A DNA stretch of 64,000 nucleotides from Ashinkailepas kermadecensis (GCA_034440615.1 JAOTOM010005151.1:1037501-1101500); one strand, 5' to 3'; positions 37,187 to 48,439 are shown, numbered from the stretch's first letter. Translations and numbers: made by a program. The notes: generated by a model not told the origin, from the sequence alone.

Positions 37187-37595
37187 CGTTCCCATTATGT
37201 TTTCCATGTAAATAGTGTGATCATGATAAACCCACTGCCTTATCATGGTAATAGGTGTGCGACGGTTCGTCTCACCGTTTGATAACGACCATGTCGCACA
37301 GGATTGATTTCCTGCACATCGCAATAAATTCCAGAAGTTTCTGCTCTTTAATTACCAGCTCGAGCAGTTATTTTACCACTACTGAAGCATGTAAAAGTTT
37401 TACACTCTGGGGATCCATAAGTCTCAGAAGCATGAGACCACGTCAGGGTGATTATTTACTTTTAGCCAATGGCGTAAATGCTGTGGCTAATCCATCTCGC
37501 TGGCGTACCGACAGTGGCCATTTTCCCACCACGCCTGCACCAAACGCGGCTCTCACGCCAAGCGAGCGGACGGCACATCACCGCCCCAGGTGGCC
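37183..37595. other. No gene recognised
   Basis: Unique sequence between a microsatellite and a 12-bp array. Confidence 0.4.
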
Positions 37596-37604
37596 GGCCA
37601 GCTG

Positions 37605-38215
37605 GCCCTGCTGCTGACACTGCAGCTGACCCTGCTGCTGACCTGGCGCCTGACCTTGCACTTGACCCTGCGCCTGACCTTGCACCTCACCCTGATGCTG
37701 ATCTTGCACATCACCCTGATGCTGACCTTATACCTGACCATGCGTCTGACATTACACTTCACCCTGATGCTGACCCTAAGCCCGATCCTGCTGCTGACCT
37801 GGCGCCTGACCTTGCACTTGACCCTGTGCCTGACATTGCACCTCACCCTGATGCTGACCCTGGGCCTGACCCTGCGGCTGACCTTGCACTTGACCCTGCG
37901 CCTGACCTTGCACCTGACCCTGATGCTGATCTTGCACATCACCCTGATGCTGACCTTATACCTGACCATGCGTCTGACATTACACCTCACCCTCATGCTG
38001 CCCGTAAGCCTGACCCTGCTGCTGACCTGGCGCCTGACCTTGCACTTGACCCTGTGCCTGACATTGCACTTCACCCTGCTGGTGACCCTGACCCTGACCC
38101 TGCGGCTGACCTGACACCTGATCTTGCGTCTGTCTACGCCTGACCTCGCCTAACGTTGCGGCTGACCTTGCGCCTAATCCTGCGGCTGACTGCGCCTGAC
38201 CGTGCGCCTAACCCG
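37605..38215 (+). repeat. 12-bp minisatellite with 228-bp higher-order unit
   Basis: Units such as CTGACCTTGCAC, CTGACCCTGCGC and CTGATGCTGACC repeat every 12 bp. A block beginning TGATGCTGATCTTGCACATC at 37693 returns at 37921, 228 bp (19 units) later, with few differences. The 12-bp period keeps frame, so three different repeat peptides read open (Leu-Thr-Leu and Asp-Pro-Ala types on plus, Arg/Val/Lys-rich on minus). No signal peptide or flanking exon supports coding. Confidence 0.88.
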
Positions 38216-38504
38216 CGCCTGACCTGGACGCTGACCTTGCGCCAGCTGTCTGGTAGCGTGTGTGGTGAACGGTTCTGGTCCAGCCCGGCCGGCAGCATGG
38301 TAGCGAGGAGCCCGTACAGGAGGAACAAATATCGACGTGTCACGCCACGTGACGGACCGACTTCGGTGGCGAACCGGCCCGAACGGGGGAGGGCTGAGGT
38401 GGCCTCTGGAAAGGGGCAACAGTATGTCCAGGTACTGCGCTCAGGAGTACCTGTGCGCAATATTTTGTCCTCCGGGGCATTTTGCATGTTCCGAGCCCAT
38501 TGAA

Positions 38505-38865
38505 GCTGAATGAGTCCCTTGCAGCAGAAGGATCCCTTGAAGCTGGAGGGGTTCCTTGAAGTTCAAGCGTAGTCCCTTGAAGCTGGAGGTGCCCCTTGAA
38601 GCGAGCTGGAGAGGCCCATGGAACTGGAAAGGACCACTGTAGCTGCCGGTGGTCTTTTAAACTGGGGAAGCCCCTTGAAGCTGGAGGAGTACCTTGAAGC
38701 TGCAGGGTCCCCTGGAAGCTGGACGACCTCTTGGAGCCGGATGATCCTTTTTAACTGTATGCTCCTCTTGCAGCTCGATGGGCTCTGCAAGAGTTCTATG
38801 GCCCCTGGAAGGATTAGATCCCCTGGAGTTTGAGAGGCCCCTAGGAACTGGAGAGCCTTGGAAAT
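38505..38865 (+). repeat. Degenerate minisatellite (CCCCTTGAAGCTGGAGG type)
   Basis: Phrases CCTTGAAGCTGGAGG, CCCTGGAAGCTGGA and CCATGGAACTGGA recur every 20-30 bp with much divergence. Confidence 0.6.
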
Positions 38866-38883
38866 CTGAACCATTCTGGGAAT

Positions 38884-38955
38884 GCAGTCGGTAGGGCATT
38901 GGACACTTGATCGCAAGATTGTGGTTTCGAATCCCACAACTGACGGGATTACCGA
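38884..38955 (+). repeat. tRNA-like fragment (A-box and B-box)
   Basis: AGTCGGTAGGGCATTGG resembles a tRNA D arm with A box, and GTGGTTTCGAATCCCAC a T arm with B box, at about tRNA spacing. The anticodon arm is weak and no acceptor stem closes. Probably a tRNA-derived SINE head. The 41-bp array starts about 45 bp after it. Confidence 0.4.
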
Positions 38956-38998
38956 GCCCACCCGCGACTAATAGGCGTGAGAGGTTGGCGACGCTATC

Positions 38999-39722
38999 AC
39001 TGTGTCAGCGAACTCTACGGCCCGACCGTACCACCCCTTCACTGTCAGCGAGCTCTACGGCCCGACATACCATCCCTTCACTGTGTCAGCGAATTCTACG
39101 GCCCGACATACCATCCCTTCACTGTCAGCGAACTCTACGGCCCGACATACCATCCCTTCACTGTGTCAGCGAACTCTACGGCCCGACATACCATCCCTTC
39201 ACTGTGTCAGCGAACTCTACGGCCCGACATACCATTCCTTCGCTGTCAGCGAACTCTACGGCCCGACATACCATCCCTTCACTGTGTCAGCGAACTCTAC
39301 GGCCCGACATACCATCCCTTCACTGTGTCAGCGAACTCTACGGCCCGACATACCATCCCTTCACTGTGTCAGCGAACTCTACGGCCCGACATACCATCCC
39401 TTCAGCGAACTCTACGGCCCGACATACCATCCCTTCACTGTGTCAACGAACTCTACGGCCCGACATACCATCCCTTCACTGTGTCAGCGAACTCTACGGC
39501 TCGACATACCATCCCTTCACTGTGTCAGCGAACTCTAGGGCCCGACATACCATCCCTTCACTGTCAGCGAACTCTACGGCCCGACATACCATCCCTTCAC
39601 TGTGTCAGCGAACTCTACGGCCCGACATACCATTCCTTCGCTGTCAGCGAACTCTACGGCCCGACATACCATCCCTTCACTGTGTCAGCGAACTCTACGG
39701 CCCGACCGTACCACCCCTTCCA
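38999..39722 (+). repeat. 41/39-bp minisatellite, 18 units
   Basis: Eighteen units of CAGCGAACTCTACGGCCCGA followed by CATACCATCCCTTCACTGTGT. Most are 41 bp, some 39 bp (CACTGTCAGCG, lacking GT) and one is shortened at 39403. The first and last units share a private CCGTACCACCCCTTC variant. All three plus frames are open across most of the array, again because the unit lacks stops. Confidence 0.95.
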
Positions 39723-39725
39723 GGA

Positions 39726-41205
39726 TCCCGTCCTCACACGGCTCTCTTCACACATCCTGCTCTCACTTGCATTAGTTACCAATACATCACCGACGGCGCA
39801 GGCCCGCACTGACACAGTATGAACCCAGAGCATTTCAGGTCAGTTGTACCTGCAGTAATGTAGTGTGGGTAGTGGATACCCGCGCTGGCCAGGCTAATGC
39901 ACTCGCCGTCGGCAGCGAGCCTGAGCACCGCCCGGCCCGCAGTCAGCTGCTGAATTCGCAATGGCCGCCAGGCGACCGGCCGCCAGACTTAGCTACCTTC
40001 CCGCTGTATCCAGCACACACCGGGTTGTGGAATTGAAAAGCTCCGCAGCCCATCCCTGGAACTACGGCTGCTCGTCATAACTCGCATTAGGACACAACCA
40101 AGTGCATGGATAATGAACTACCATTGATCTTGTCTTTAACGCTATTGATGCACGACGCGACGACCACCATCGCGTCGGCCTGAATTCGTCAACGACCCAA
40201 ACGCAGGGCATGTGTGGCTTTGTAATGCCGTCGTATCAGTCTGTAACAATAATTAATTCCTCCGGGTTTATCTATGCTCCAGCAAAATAATTATGTTCCA
40301 GGGCTGGGTGTGCATTGGAGTGTCCAGCTCAGAGCACTCCCACACGTCGAAAGTTTAACAGATTTAATATTTGTGTCACCGTGGCCTCACTCACGTTCAC
40401 TGGGTGATATTACATGATTATATCATTTTGATTTCTTTAGTCAGACCGTTGCTAATCAAAAGAGAAATGGCGTTCGCAAAGAAATGCGCAGGAAGTAGCC
40501 TACTGGGCGAACTCTTTCAATGCAACATTATAACCTAAAAGCTATCAATAAGTGGGATATCGCCCCTCCACCACCTCCGTCCCCTGCCCTATCCTTATTT
40601 TCGAAAGCATGCGCCACTACTTCTGATGACAGTCGTCAAGACAGCCACCACGCGGTGATAACAACAATGGTTGGTGGCAACCGAGGGCTTTCTTCGAAAC
40701 TTGCCCAAGACAGGGAACACTCGAAGCTGCCCCTCTGGCCTGTCTAAAACAGGGGACACCTGGTGTGCTATTTATCCCACCCATCTACTCTTCTGGCACA
40801 TACAAAGCAAGGAACATCTCACTGATTATTCAGCCCGCCACACCCCTTGGCCTGTTCGGAGCAAAAGGCAGCTCTCATGTTATCTGCCCCCACCCCCACC
40901 CTCCGCCAGTGATGCGTCCAGATCCGACCTTGGCCCACTCCGGGAACCGTCCATAGCAGTGCATAGCCCAGTTGCACCGTGTGCGCTGATCGCTGATGAC
41001 CCTGCGGCGAGCCTACCGCGGTGTGCCGCAAACTTCCTGGTGTGCCGTGTGCCCACCCCCTTCACGGTCTGCTGTACACTCAGGTACGCTCTCAACCCGA
41101 TATGAAAGGAGACAGACTCAATATATGCTGCGACTTACTCCATCACAACCATACCTGAACATCCCCAGACTGCTCTCCAATTGACTGCCAGGAAGGCGCC
41201 GGGCA
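39726..41205. other. No gene recognised
   Basis: Unique sequence, with a C-rich patch at 40565-40585 and 40885-40915. Overlapping frames at 40670-41100 carry no recognisable motif. Confidence 0.4.
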
Positions 41206-41207
41206 GG

Positions 41208-41385
41208 GTAGCTGTGACGCCAGTGCCAGTCCGGGTCTCCACCTATCAGGAGCCGACCAGGATAACGAGAGCACCGGTGCTGACCCAGATCTCCACCTAT
41301 TAGGAGCCGGCCGGGATAACGATAGCACCGGTACTGACCCGAGTCTCCACCTACAGGATCCGCGCAGGATAACTGTGGCGTCGAT
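41208..41385 (+). repeat. 54-bp tandem repeat, about three units
   Basis: Units contain CACCGGT-CTGACCC, TCTCCACCTA and AGGAGCCG-CCGGGATAAC; the middle unit measures 54 bp. Confidence 0.8.
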
Positions 41386-41832
41386 TCATCCAGGTGGAGA
41401 GATGACCCGTCCCTTTGCCAGTTTGAGATAGATTGCGAACTAAGCAGAACTGGCAGGCAGGATTGACCCGAACGCAGGATGCAAATACCAAGTGTGCTGA
41501 ACTAATAATTGAAGCTCAAATCTGACAAGTAGTATGGCGAAGATGATGAGTGTACCTCCATCTGATGGATACTCAGCGCCAAGTCTGATCGAGAATAATG
41601 AGCTGATTATATTTGGCTGTTCAGGCGTTTCAGGCGCATTCAAATTTGACTTAGGAGGCAGCCTTGCAACTGGTCACGAGTGCTTTCGTGCCACAGGCAT
41701 GGGTGGATAGTTACAACAGGCTGTTAGACCCTGTTGCAATCAATGGAATAGCACCACTGGAAACGCATACAATTATCCATCAGTGGCCACATATGCAAAT
41801 AGATGTTTAGTTCGCATTTCGTGGTCATATTT

Positions 41833-41833
<1 letters not shown>

Positions 41834-41864
<31 letters not shown>

Positions 41865-41874
41865 TTTTTTTTTT
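41834..41874 (-). repeat. Retrotransposon 3' tail: A run and (TAA)n
   Basis: On the plus strand this is (ATT)n followed by a T run, so on the element's strand it is an A run followed by about nine TAA units. Simple-repeat tails of this kind end several non-LTR families, the Drosophila I element among them. Confidence 0.85.
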
Positions 41875-41881
41875 AAATTCC

Positions 41882-41901
41882 CCTACCTATTAATAGGTAG
41901 G
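41882..41901. other. Perfect 20-bp palindrome near the retrotransposon 3' end
   Basis: CCTACCTATTAATAGGTAGG is its own reverse complement and lies only a few bases before the A run. It could form a short stem in the element RNA, where some families have a stem-loop recognised by their reverse transcriptase. That role here is inference. Confidence 0.7.
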
Positions 41902-42340
41902 CAGGAGTGCCCTTCCATACCCGTGCGACCTAATTACGTTAAATTCCAGGGATGAGAAGTAGGTCATGGTAAGCAAGTCAAGTTAGGTCACACCACTCCC
42001 CGCTCCTGTTTCTTGCTGGACAGATCCTGCCACCAGATATTAGTAAAAGATGTTCCTGAAGCCCTCTAAGACAATTAGCAATGCTAGTAACGTCTTCGAG
42101 GGCTCCAGAAAAAAAACTGCTATAGGTGTTAATGGGGAAATAATATAAAATCCCTAATCTTGCACGTACATCTCCTAAACTATTACTACACTAAGGAGAA
42201 AGGAGAAAGGACAAACGAAGTATGAAGAAAGAAGAAAGAAAGAAAACATGATACTTAACGAAAATATCCGAATAAGACAACAAGATCACCATGCATAGCA
42301 CAACCTTATCACCGACATTCATTGGACAAGTTCATATTTT

Positions 42341-43996
42341 CTAGTAATGTTTTGCCTGATGTGTTTTTTTCAAAATGATTTTACTTCTAGGTACATCTTC
42401 AATTCTATGGAAGTGAGAGCAGATTATTTTATTCCAGGCTTTTGGTGCAATAAAGGGTAATGAAAACATCCTGTAATTGATATCAGAAAAGGGTATTTGA
42501 AAGTGTTGTCTAACTCTGAGGCCACCTTCTTGATGAAGTTGAAACATATCAGAAAGAGGTGCTGGTAATGAGTGATTTAGAAAACCTAGCATGATGTAAA
42601 TGCATTGTTCATCAATTATGTCCAGAAACTTAAGAACTCTATGCTTGATAAACAATTCATTTGTATGGTATAAGTAAGGTTTCTTGTCAACAATCCTAAT
42701 AACACGCTTCTGCAACTTAATAATCTTGTCAAGCTTAGAGTGGTAAGTACTTCCCCAGACAACAGCACAGTAATTTAGATATGGCAGTATTAGAGAATTA
42801 TACAGAAGAAGCAATTCACAAGTTGATAGAAAGTACCTAGATTTGCCTATAATACCAATATTTCTGCTAATTTTTGAAGAAATGGCATTGATATGGCTTT
42901 TCCACGTCATGTCTTCATCGATTAATATACCTAAATATTTTATGCAGCTATGCCTTGTAATATTAGAACTATTTATTTTTACATGAAGGTCATCACATGG
43001 TTTCCTGGAAAAAATTTGATATCCAGTCTTATCAGCATTAAGCGATAATCTGTTGGTATGAAACCATGCAATTATTTTTGGTATTACCTCATCTACTTTA
43101 GTTTGTAACTCAAAATGATCATTAGCTGTAATAGTTATGGCGGTATCGTCTGCAAAGAGGTAAAAGCTAGGTAAATTGGAAACATTGCAAAGATCATTAA
43201 TGCACAGAAAAAATAGCAGAGGTCCAAGAATCGAACCCTGAGGAACACCTATTGTGATATTTAATGGTTGGGAGAGGGTGTCATGTATCTTGGTTCTTTG
43301 AGATCTATTTGATAGGTATGAGTTTAACAGTTTATATATATTTCCCCTAATGCCAATAAAGTAAATCTTTTGTAACAAAATGCTGATGCTGACAGTGTCA
43401 AAGGCCTTTTTCAAATCCAGATACAGGGTACAAACTAATTTATTATTTACAAGGGCTTTAGTCACTTCATTATGCATCAGAGCAATTGGCATGTATGTGC
43501 TATGTTTTTTTCTGAAACCAAACTGCAGTGGGTGTATGATATTATTTTCATTTAGAAATGATGATACACTAATGTGTATTAATCTTTCCAGCACCTTCGA
43601 AAATATTGGTAGCAAAGAGATTGGCCTATAATTAGTAAATTTATTATTTTCCCCTGATTTATATACAGGAATTATAACTGCAGATTTTAATGCATCAGGG
43701 AATATTGCAGTGCTCAGACAAAGATTGAAGAAATATGTTAGATGTTGCAAAATACTTCGATATGTTCCAAGCAAAATTTTTGTGCTAATTTTATCCATAC
43801 CTCCACCCACAGGGTTCAAAGACTTAACAATTTCTTCAATTTGAGTTTCATTAACAGAAGGAATATTGTTAATGCTGGCATGAGTAGGCTGTGTAAGGTA
43901 ATATAATGGGCTATTGTGTGCTGCAGGTATATTTTTTTCCAATTCACTACCTATCGTTGAACAAAAAAGTATTGAATTTATCAGGTATTTGTTCAT
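42341..43996 (-). pseudogene. Reverse transcriptase part of the retrotransposon ORF
   Basis: The open part is 551 residues and includes the polymerase landmarks in order: NYRPISLLP (about 122-130), LDLKKAFD with its catalytic Asp (193-200), GVPQGSILGPLLF (250-262), FADD with the catalytic Asp pair (281-284), LSLNADKT (317-324) and KYLGI-ID further on. A C-terminal region of about 180 residues follows to the stop. The protein copies element RNA into the nick made by its own endonuclease. The first Met here is not the true start: the frame continues the endonuclease frame upstream, but the two are separated by a shift at an A6 run (43963-43968 on plus). Polymerase motifs look undamaged, so the copy is fairly young, but the shift and the missing 5' end make it non-functional. 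Confidence 0.85.
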
Positions 43997-44678
43997 TTAC
44001 ACAGGTAGCCCCAGAGTTATCAACAAAGCACCTTGGGGGAACTGTTTGCAATTCATTCTTGTTTATAATTTCATTCAAATACTTCCATGTTTTTTTGCCA
44101 TCACCTTTGCTGTCCTGGAATGCCCTCTTGTAATATAATCGTTTTGCATCCCTAAGCATATTGCAAAGCATGTTCCTATACATTTTGTATTTATTTTCAT
44201 TCAATAAAATTATATTCCTAATATATTTTGCATAAAGTTTATTTTTTGTATTTATTGAACACAGAAGTGCAGGGGTTACCCATGGTTTAATTGGATTCTT
44301 TCTTCTACTGGGTGTAAAAGTTTTAGATAATTTTGTAATACCTGTTTCATATGCCTTAATAAGTTTGTTGCATGCTTGATTAGCATCAGTTTCATCTTGA
44401 AAGCCATTCAAGTTGCTGATGAGGTGATCATTTAATTCACTGATTTTATGTTTATCAAAGACTGTCACTGAATGTCTTGTTATATTTGAACTTTCAATTA
44501 ATGACAGATTAAGAAAAACTGGAAAATGATCTGATAAATCATGAAGTAGTATTCCTGAATTGTTAAAGACATTAACATCATTGATAAATATATTATCCAA
44601 AAGGGCATCTGATTCATTACAAATCCGGGTTGCTTTTGAGATGGTTGGGAAAAATCCATAAGAATTGAACAAATTCAT
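43947..44678 (-). pseudogene. Endonuclease C-terminus and linker of the retrotransposon ORF
   Basis: 243 residues. Near the start LSDHFPVF (48-55) carries the Ser-Asp-His of apurinic-type endonucleases, which nick target DNA; the upstream catalytic Asn and Glu motifs are missing through 5' truncation. LLDNIFIND (27-34) is the usual segment ahead of it. The rest is the linker leading to the polymerase, with KPWVTPALL around 130-138 and a lysine/tyrosine-rich stretch. The frame ends a few codons after the A6 shift, inside sequence that belongs to the polymerase frame. The Met at the start is internal; homologous residues seem to continue a few codons upstream before the break. Confidence 0.8.
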
Positions 44679-44690
44679 AATATTGATATC

Positions 44691-46585
44691 GCTTCAAGGA
44701 ATTGGTGTGCTTTTACTGTGAACAAAGGGCCTCTATTTTGCAAGTTGGTTTACAATAGCAATCTAACTGTTTACCGAGCAGTACTAGACATAATTACACT
44801 ACTTTGATGGATTCTTGATTTTCCTAGATCAGACAGTTTTTCAAGGAGTATCATTACGACCCTATTTATCATTGGGTGCATATGAATATGCCCGGACCCT
44901 TGGCTAATTGAGGAAAAGAAGCGGCTTCATCACAGATCGCGTGCCACCTTCCAAGTGGTCCAAGGGCGAGTCACCGCGTTGATCTCGTGGCCATGGGTGA
45001 AGAACATGTTTGCTAATTTCCTTGAAGACAAAGGGAGCTCGCATTCCTGTTAATACTTTTGTTCCTGGTTGTAATAACTTGCTGTAAATTTTTGCTTACA
45101 GTTATTGGATACGGATAGCACCCAAGCGTTTGTTGATCCGATTTTCATGCAGCACTACCCACGGCATAGACCATTGATAACTGCGCACCCACCTGCTCAT
45201 GGGTCATACATGGGATGGCGATGAGGTGCCACAGGTACAGCATAGGATATCACATCTATGGCGACATGCTGCCATCCTCTCGCACTGCATGGTCGTAAAA
45301 AACCGAGATATTTTAGCAGCTAGCGAGATTAAGTGCGGGTTCTCTAGTCATGACGCAAACACAGTGTACCTGGGCAATCGATACCCACGCGGCTGTGTGC
45401 AAGCTCATCTCGGGCTTACCATATTTTTGTTTTAAAACTCCTTTGGCGCTCTTGTCATGTAGCGTGATTCCAGTCAGTCAGTTCGTGTATTCAGTAGTCA
45501 GTACAGTTGTGCTGACAGCTCCCAGGAAAAGAGCGCGCACCCGCTGCGCATCGATCAGCCAGACCTGACGCCATTACCCCAAGGACCACTGGCAATAGCT
45601 AGGGCGAGTCGCTGCGCTGGTGTCGTGGCCAGTGCCCCGGTCAGACGGTATTGTCGTCTGGAAGCCGGACGTGGCCATGCTGACCGGCTGCTGTTGAGGG
45701 GACGAACGTAACGGCCCCATCTACACAGCTTACCCACCGCTCCGGTCGCATGGGGTCGGGCGGGGTCAGACTGTGTCTGGCGGGGTCAGACTGGGTCGGG
45801 TCGAGCCGAGTGAAGCCGGCCGTATCGCCAACGTCGGTACCAGTCGAATGCAGCGAGCAGCACTGGGTGGCACGGGTCGAAGTCAGGCTACACTGCTGAT
45901 GGAGACAGGACAGGACTGGCTCCCGTGTAAGGCGTCTTTACGCACGCTAGATGCTGCCCGTTGCTGTACCTTGGCATACCCCGCCCTTTCGGACAGGATA
46001 GCATTCACTTGCCAATAGTCAGCTTCTGTCTCTTCCCCACTGTTCTGCTGCATTAGCTTCACCTTCTGAATGATTGAGGACAAGTGCTAAATAAGCGGGT
46101 CAAGTCGAATACCCGTGTCGTCATAGCTGCACTGTCTTGAGTGTTTGCACAGCCATGCACCTTCAAGCATGCATACCGAGCCAAAGCGATTTTTGATGCG
46201 ACACATTCACCAAATGGCATTGCGAAAAGCACCATCACTCCCCGGCTCTAAACTCGAGACTTCAGGACACAAGCCAAAGACTTTGTTCATTTGCCACCCA
46301 GGGCGGGTGCGGACGCCAGCTGCGCTGATAAATCCATGGTTAGCTGCCCGAGCTCGGGAATGTCGCCGCAAATATCTTTCTTCGAACACAGATAGAGAGT
46401 ATTTTGGGATACATATTGTGATGTAGGATGGTAAATCTAAAAATGAAAAAAGCAGACCTGGCTCTAAGTGCGAAAATTATAGTTTTAAATTCATTATTGC
46501 ACCGTGAATCGCTGTTGAAAGTTGCCAGCCAGCCGAATGACGCCACAAAACTCTGTCTTAGAACAAACATTAATGGCACTTCATG
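44691..46585. other. No gene recognised; CpG-rich patch
   Basis: Unique sequence, with a CpG-rich stretch at 45560-45900 that includes a short GGGGTCAGACTG tandem (45755-45800). No frame could be supported. Confidence 0.4.
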
Positions 46586-46589
46586 CAGA

Positions 46590-46765
46590 ATCTGGACATA
46601 AAATTGGTGCAAATAAAAATGAAAAGAGCAGATCTGACTTTCAGGGAATTAATTGGAACCCAAAAAGCTGTCGCAAAGAAGTCATTGCGGTTTCAAAAGC
46701 ACGACGGTCCAGCTGAGCCGGAGCGGACCTGGCCATTCAGCTGACCTTTTGTATCACATACACGC
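46590..46765 (+). repeat. Dispersed repeat, copy related to 48440-48625
   Basis: Shared words in the same order: GCAAATRAAAA, AGCAGATCTGACT, AATTAGAAC/AATTGGAAC, CCAAAAGC, CGG-TCAG, ACACGGGA and the exit CTCGCTCGGGCTT / TTCTTTCGGGCTTCG. Boundaries are unclear. Upstream similarity (TTCTTYGAACACRGATWRAGAGTA at 46380 and 48388) suggests a longer unit. Confidence 0.55.
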
Positions 46766-46770
46766 GGGAA

Positions 46771-47135
46771 TGGACTCGCTCGGGCTTTGTCCTCAATCGT
46801 AGTGAACATTACCAGTATAAGGGGCACCATTAGGGCGCTGGACGGGCGAAGTCAAAAGAAGTAGACTCGCTCGGGCTTCGTAAATAAGGCACCATTAGGG
46901 CGCTGGGGGGTGGGGTGGGGTGTGGGGAGGGGGAGGTCAAGAGAAGTAGGTTCGCTCGGGCTTCGTTCTCAATGGTAGTAAACATAGCCAGTATAAGGGG
47001 TGCCATTAGGGCGCTGGACGAGCGAGGTCAACAGGAGTAAACTCGCTCGAGCTTCGTCCTCAATCGTAGTAAACATTACCAGTATAAGGGGCACCATTAG
47101 GGCGTTGAATGTGCGAGGTCAGGAGGTCGGCGTGC
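46771..47135 (+). repeat. Tandem repeat of about 90 bp, four units
   Basis: Units begin CTCGCTCGGGCTTCG at about 46775, 46866, 46953 and 47043. Three of them carry AGTATAAGGGGCACCATTAGG-like sequence; the second lacks part of the unit, with a G-rich insertion further on. Confidence 0.8.
46905..46936 (+). other. G-quadruplex-capable G-run cluster
   Basis: Five runs of four or more G are separated by one to three bases (GGGGGGTGGGGTGGGG, then TGTGGGGAGGGGG). It lies in one unit of the 90-bp tandem only, so it looks like a private insertion or expansion. Confidence 0.8.
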
Positions 47136-47139
47136 TGTT

Positions 47140-48360
47140 GGACTTCTGGATCGGGAGGATCGGACGTCAAACCGCGGAAGGCGATTTGCGGACGACCGAA
47201 GCTGTAATGACTTGACAGCCAGTGAAGGCATGCATCGCATCTGAAAGTAAACTCTCACCAGTGCAGGGGTTTGTTGCAACACCCTCTACGTTTTTTTTGT
47301 AAACACGGAAAATGGCGTGTGGCAGGGCACCGCCGCTTGACATTCTTTGCCGACATAATGGTGTACAAATTTTAAGATGTCATGTCAGATCACTGACCTA
47401 CAACGTCGCAAGAGGAAACATATCAGGCCGTTTTTCGTAAAGAAAACACTAGTTGTTAGCAATTAATGTCACTCATTGTCCCCAAATCTCCAATGGCAGG
47501 CGTCGTAGTATGATGGGCAACTCAGCTAACATGTTCACATGTGTCCATGTGACTTGTTCCAAAGTCATCCTAAGTCACTGACCTAGCTTAAAGTCATATG
47601 ACCTTTTTCGGGTTAGGAGCTACCCTTGGCTTAATTCAGTGGCTAAAATTGAACTTCGCGTCTAATTGTACCCTTCGTGACTGGAAAATCGGCTTTTCGG
47701 GCACTATTTAGGAAACCTCAAAAAGATGGTCAGCATATTGACCACATCCCACCACTCACCTATCGGTTCATAGGTAACAGATCGCACATCGTTAGCATCC
47801 AAATATACTGAGGAACACCATGGCAAACATGTCAAACGCTTGTCATGTCATGAACATGTCAACTACTAGGTTCACACAGACAACGAATAAAAGTGAAACT
47901 TTTCGATCTTTGCAAACAAATGTGACCTGGAAGGTCACCCAGTGACCCAATTCAAAACATCGGGTGGCAATCACGAGATCTCGTGACGTGCAACACGCTG
48001 GTTTTCTGCATGTCGCTAGCTATCTCCGTTTGAAAATGCTAAGAGGGTCGCAGCACCCCCCCCCCCCCCCACCTGCACTGGCAAAGCTGGCCAAATGCCA
48101 CACAGGAGCGAGGATTAATGCACTGCGCCAAGTTGTCGGATTAGAACAAGTGCCACGCTGTGTCAAGGTCCTTGTGTCGCACTGCAATTGCGCCCAGTCT
48201 GTTCCGCGTACAGCCATCCAGCACGGAGGAGGCCCACATCTGAGGCAGTCAGGATCTGGGGAGTGTAGGTCAAGTGGTGCTCAACGTCACGAGGTCAGTC
48301 TGCAGCGGCTGAGGCGGACGGAGAGCACCAGCTGCGGTCTGATGTGCGTTGCAAGCTGTT
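47140..48360. other. No gene recognised; many AGGTCA-type half-sites
   Basis: Between 47370 and 47960 words such as CACTGACCTA, TATGACCTTT, GTGACCTGGAAGGTCACC and AACATGTCA recur, like the interior of the TTAA elements, but without recognisable TIRs. A poly-C run lies at 48057. Confidence 0.4.
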
Positions 48361-48439
48361 CGTGCGAAGAAATGTTGCCCCAAGCTTTGTTCTTTGAACA
48401 CGGATTAAGAGTACTTGAGGATAAATATTGTGTTGCAAT

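Larger units (their letters stand above)
41834..44690 (-). mobile_element. 5'-truncated non-LTR retrotransposon (Jockey/CR1-like)
   Basis: Read on the minus strand, the element keeps the C-terminal part of an apurinic-type endonuclease, a linker, a complete reverse-transcriptase domain and C-terminal region, a 3' untranslated stretch of about 500 bp, a perfect 20-bp palindrome, an A run and a (TAA)n tail. It starts abruptly near 44690 inside the endonuclease, the usual outcome of incomplete target-primed reverse transcription. Composition is AT-rich, unlike nearby GC-rich arrays. Placement in the Jockey/CR1 group rests on endonuclease type and polymerase motifs; I cannot settle the clade. No clear target duplication was found. 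Confidence 0.85.

Noticed and set aside
38884..38955. Functional tRNA gene
   Set aside because: A- and B-box-like words are present, but the anticodon and acceptor stems do not pair.
38999..39722. CRISPR-like array with 41-bp period
   Set aside because: There are no spacers; the whole unit repeats with small variants.
38907..39822. 281-301-residue frames over the 41/39-bp array
   Set aside because: The same tandem DNA is open in three frames and ends in unrelated sequence; no sign of real coding constraint.
43380..44138. Plus-strand frames within the retrotransposon
   Set aside because: They are antisense shadows of the polymerase and endonuclease frames.
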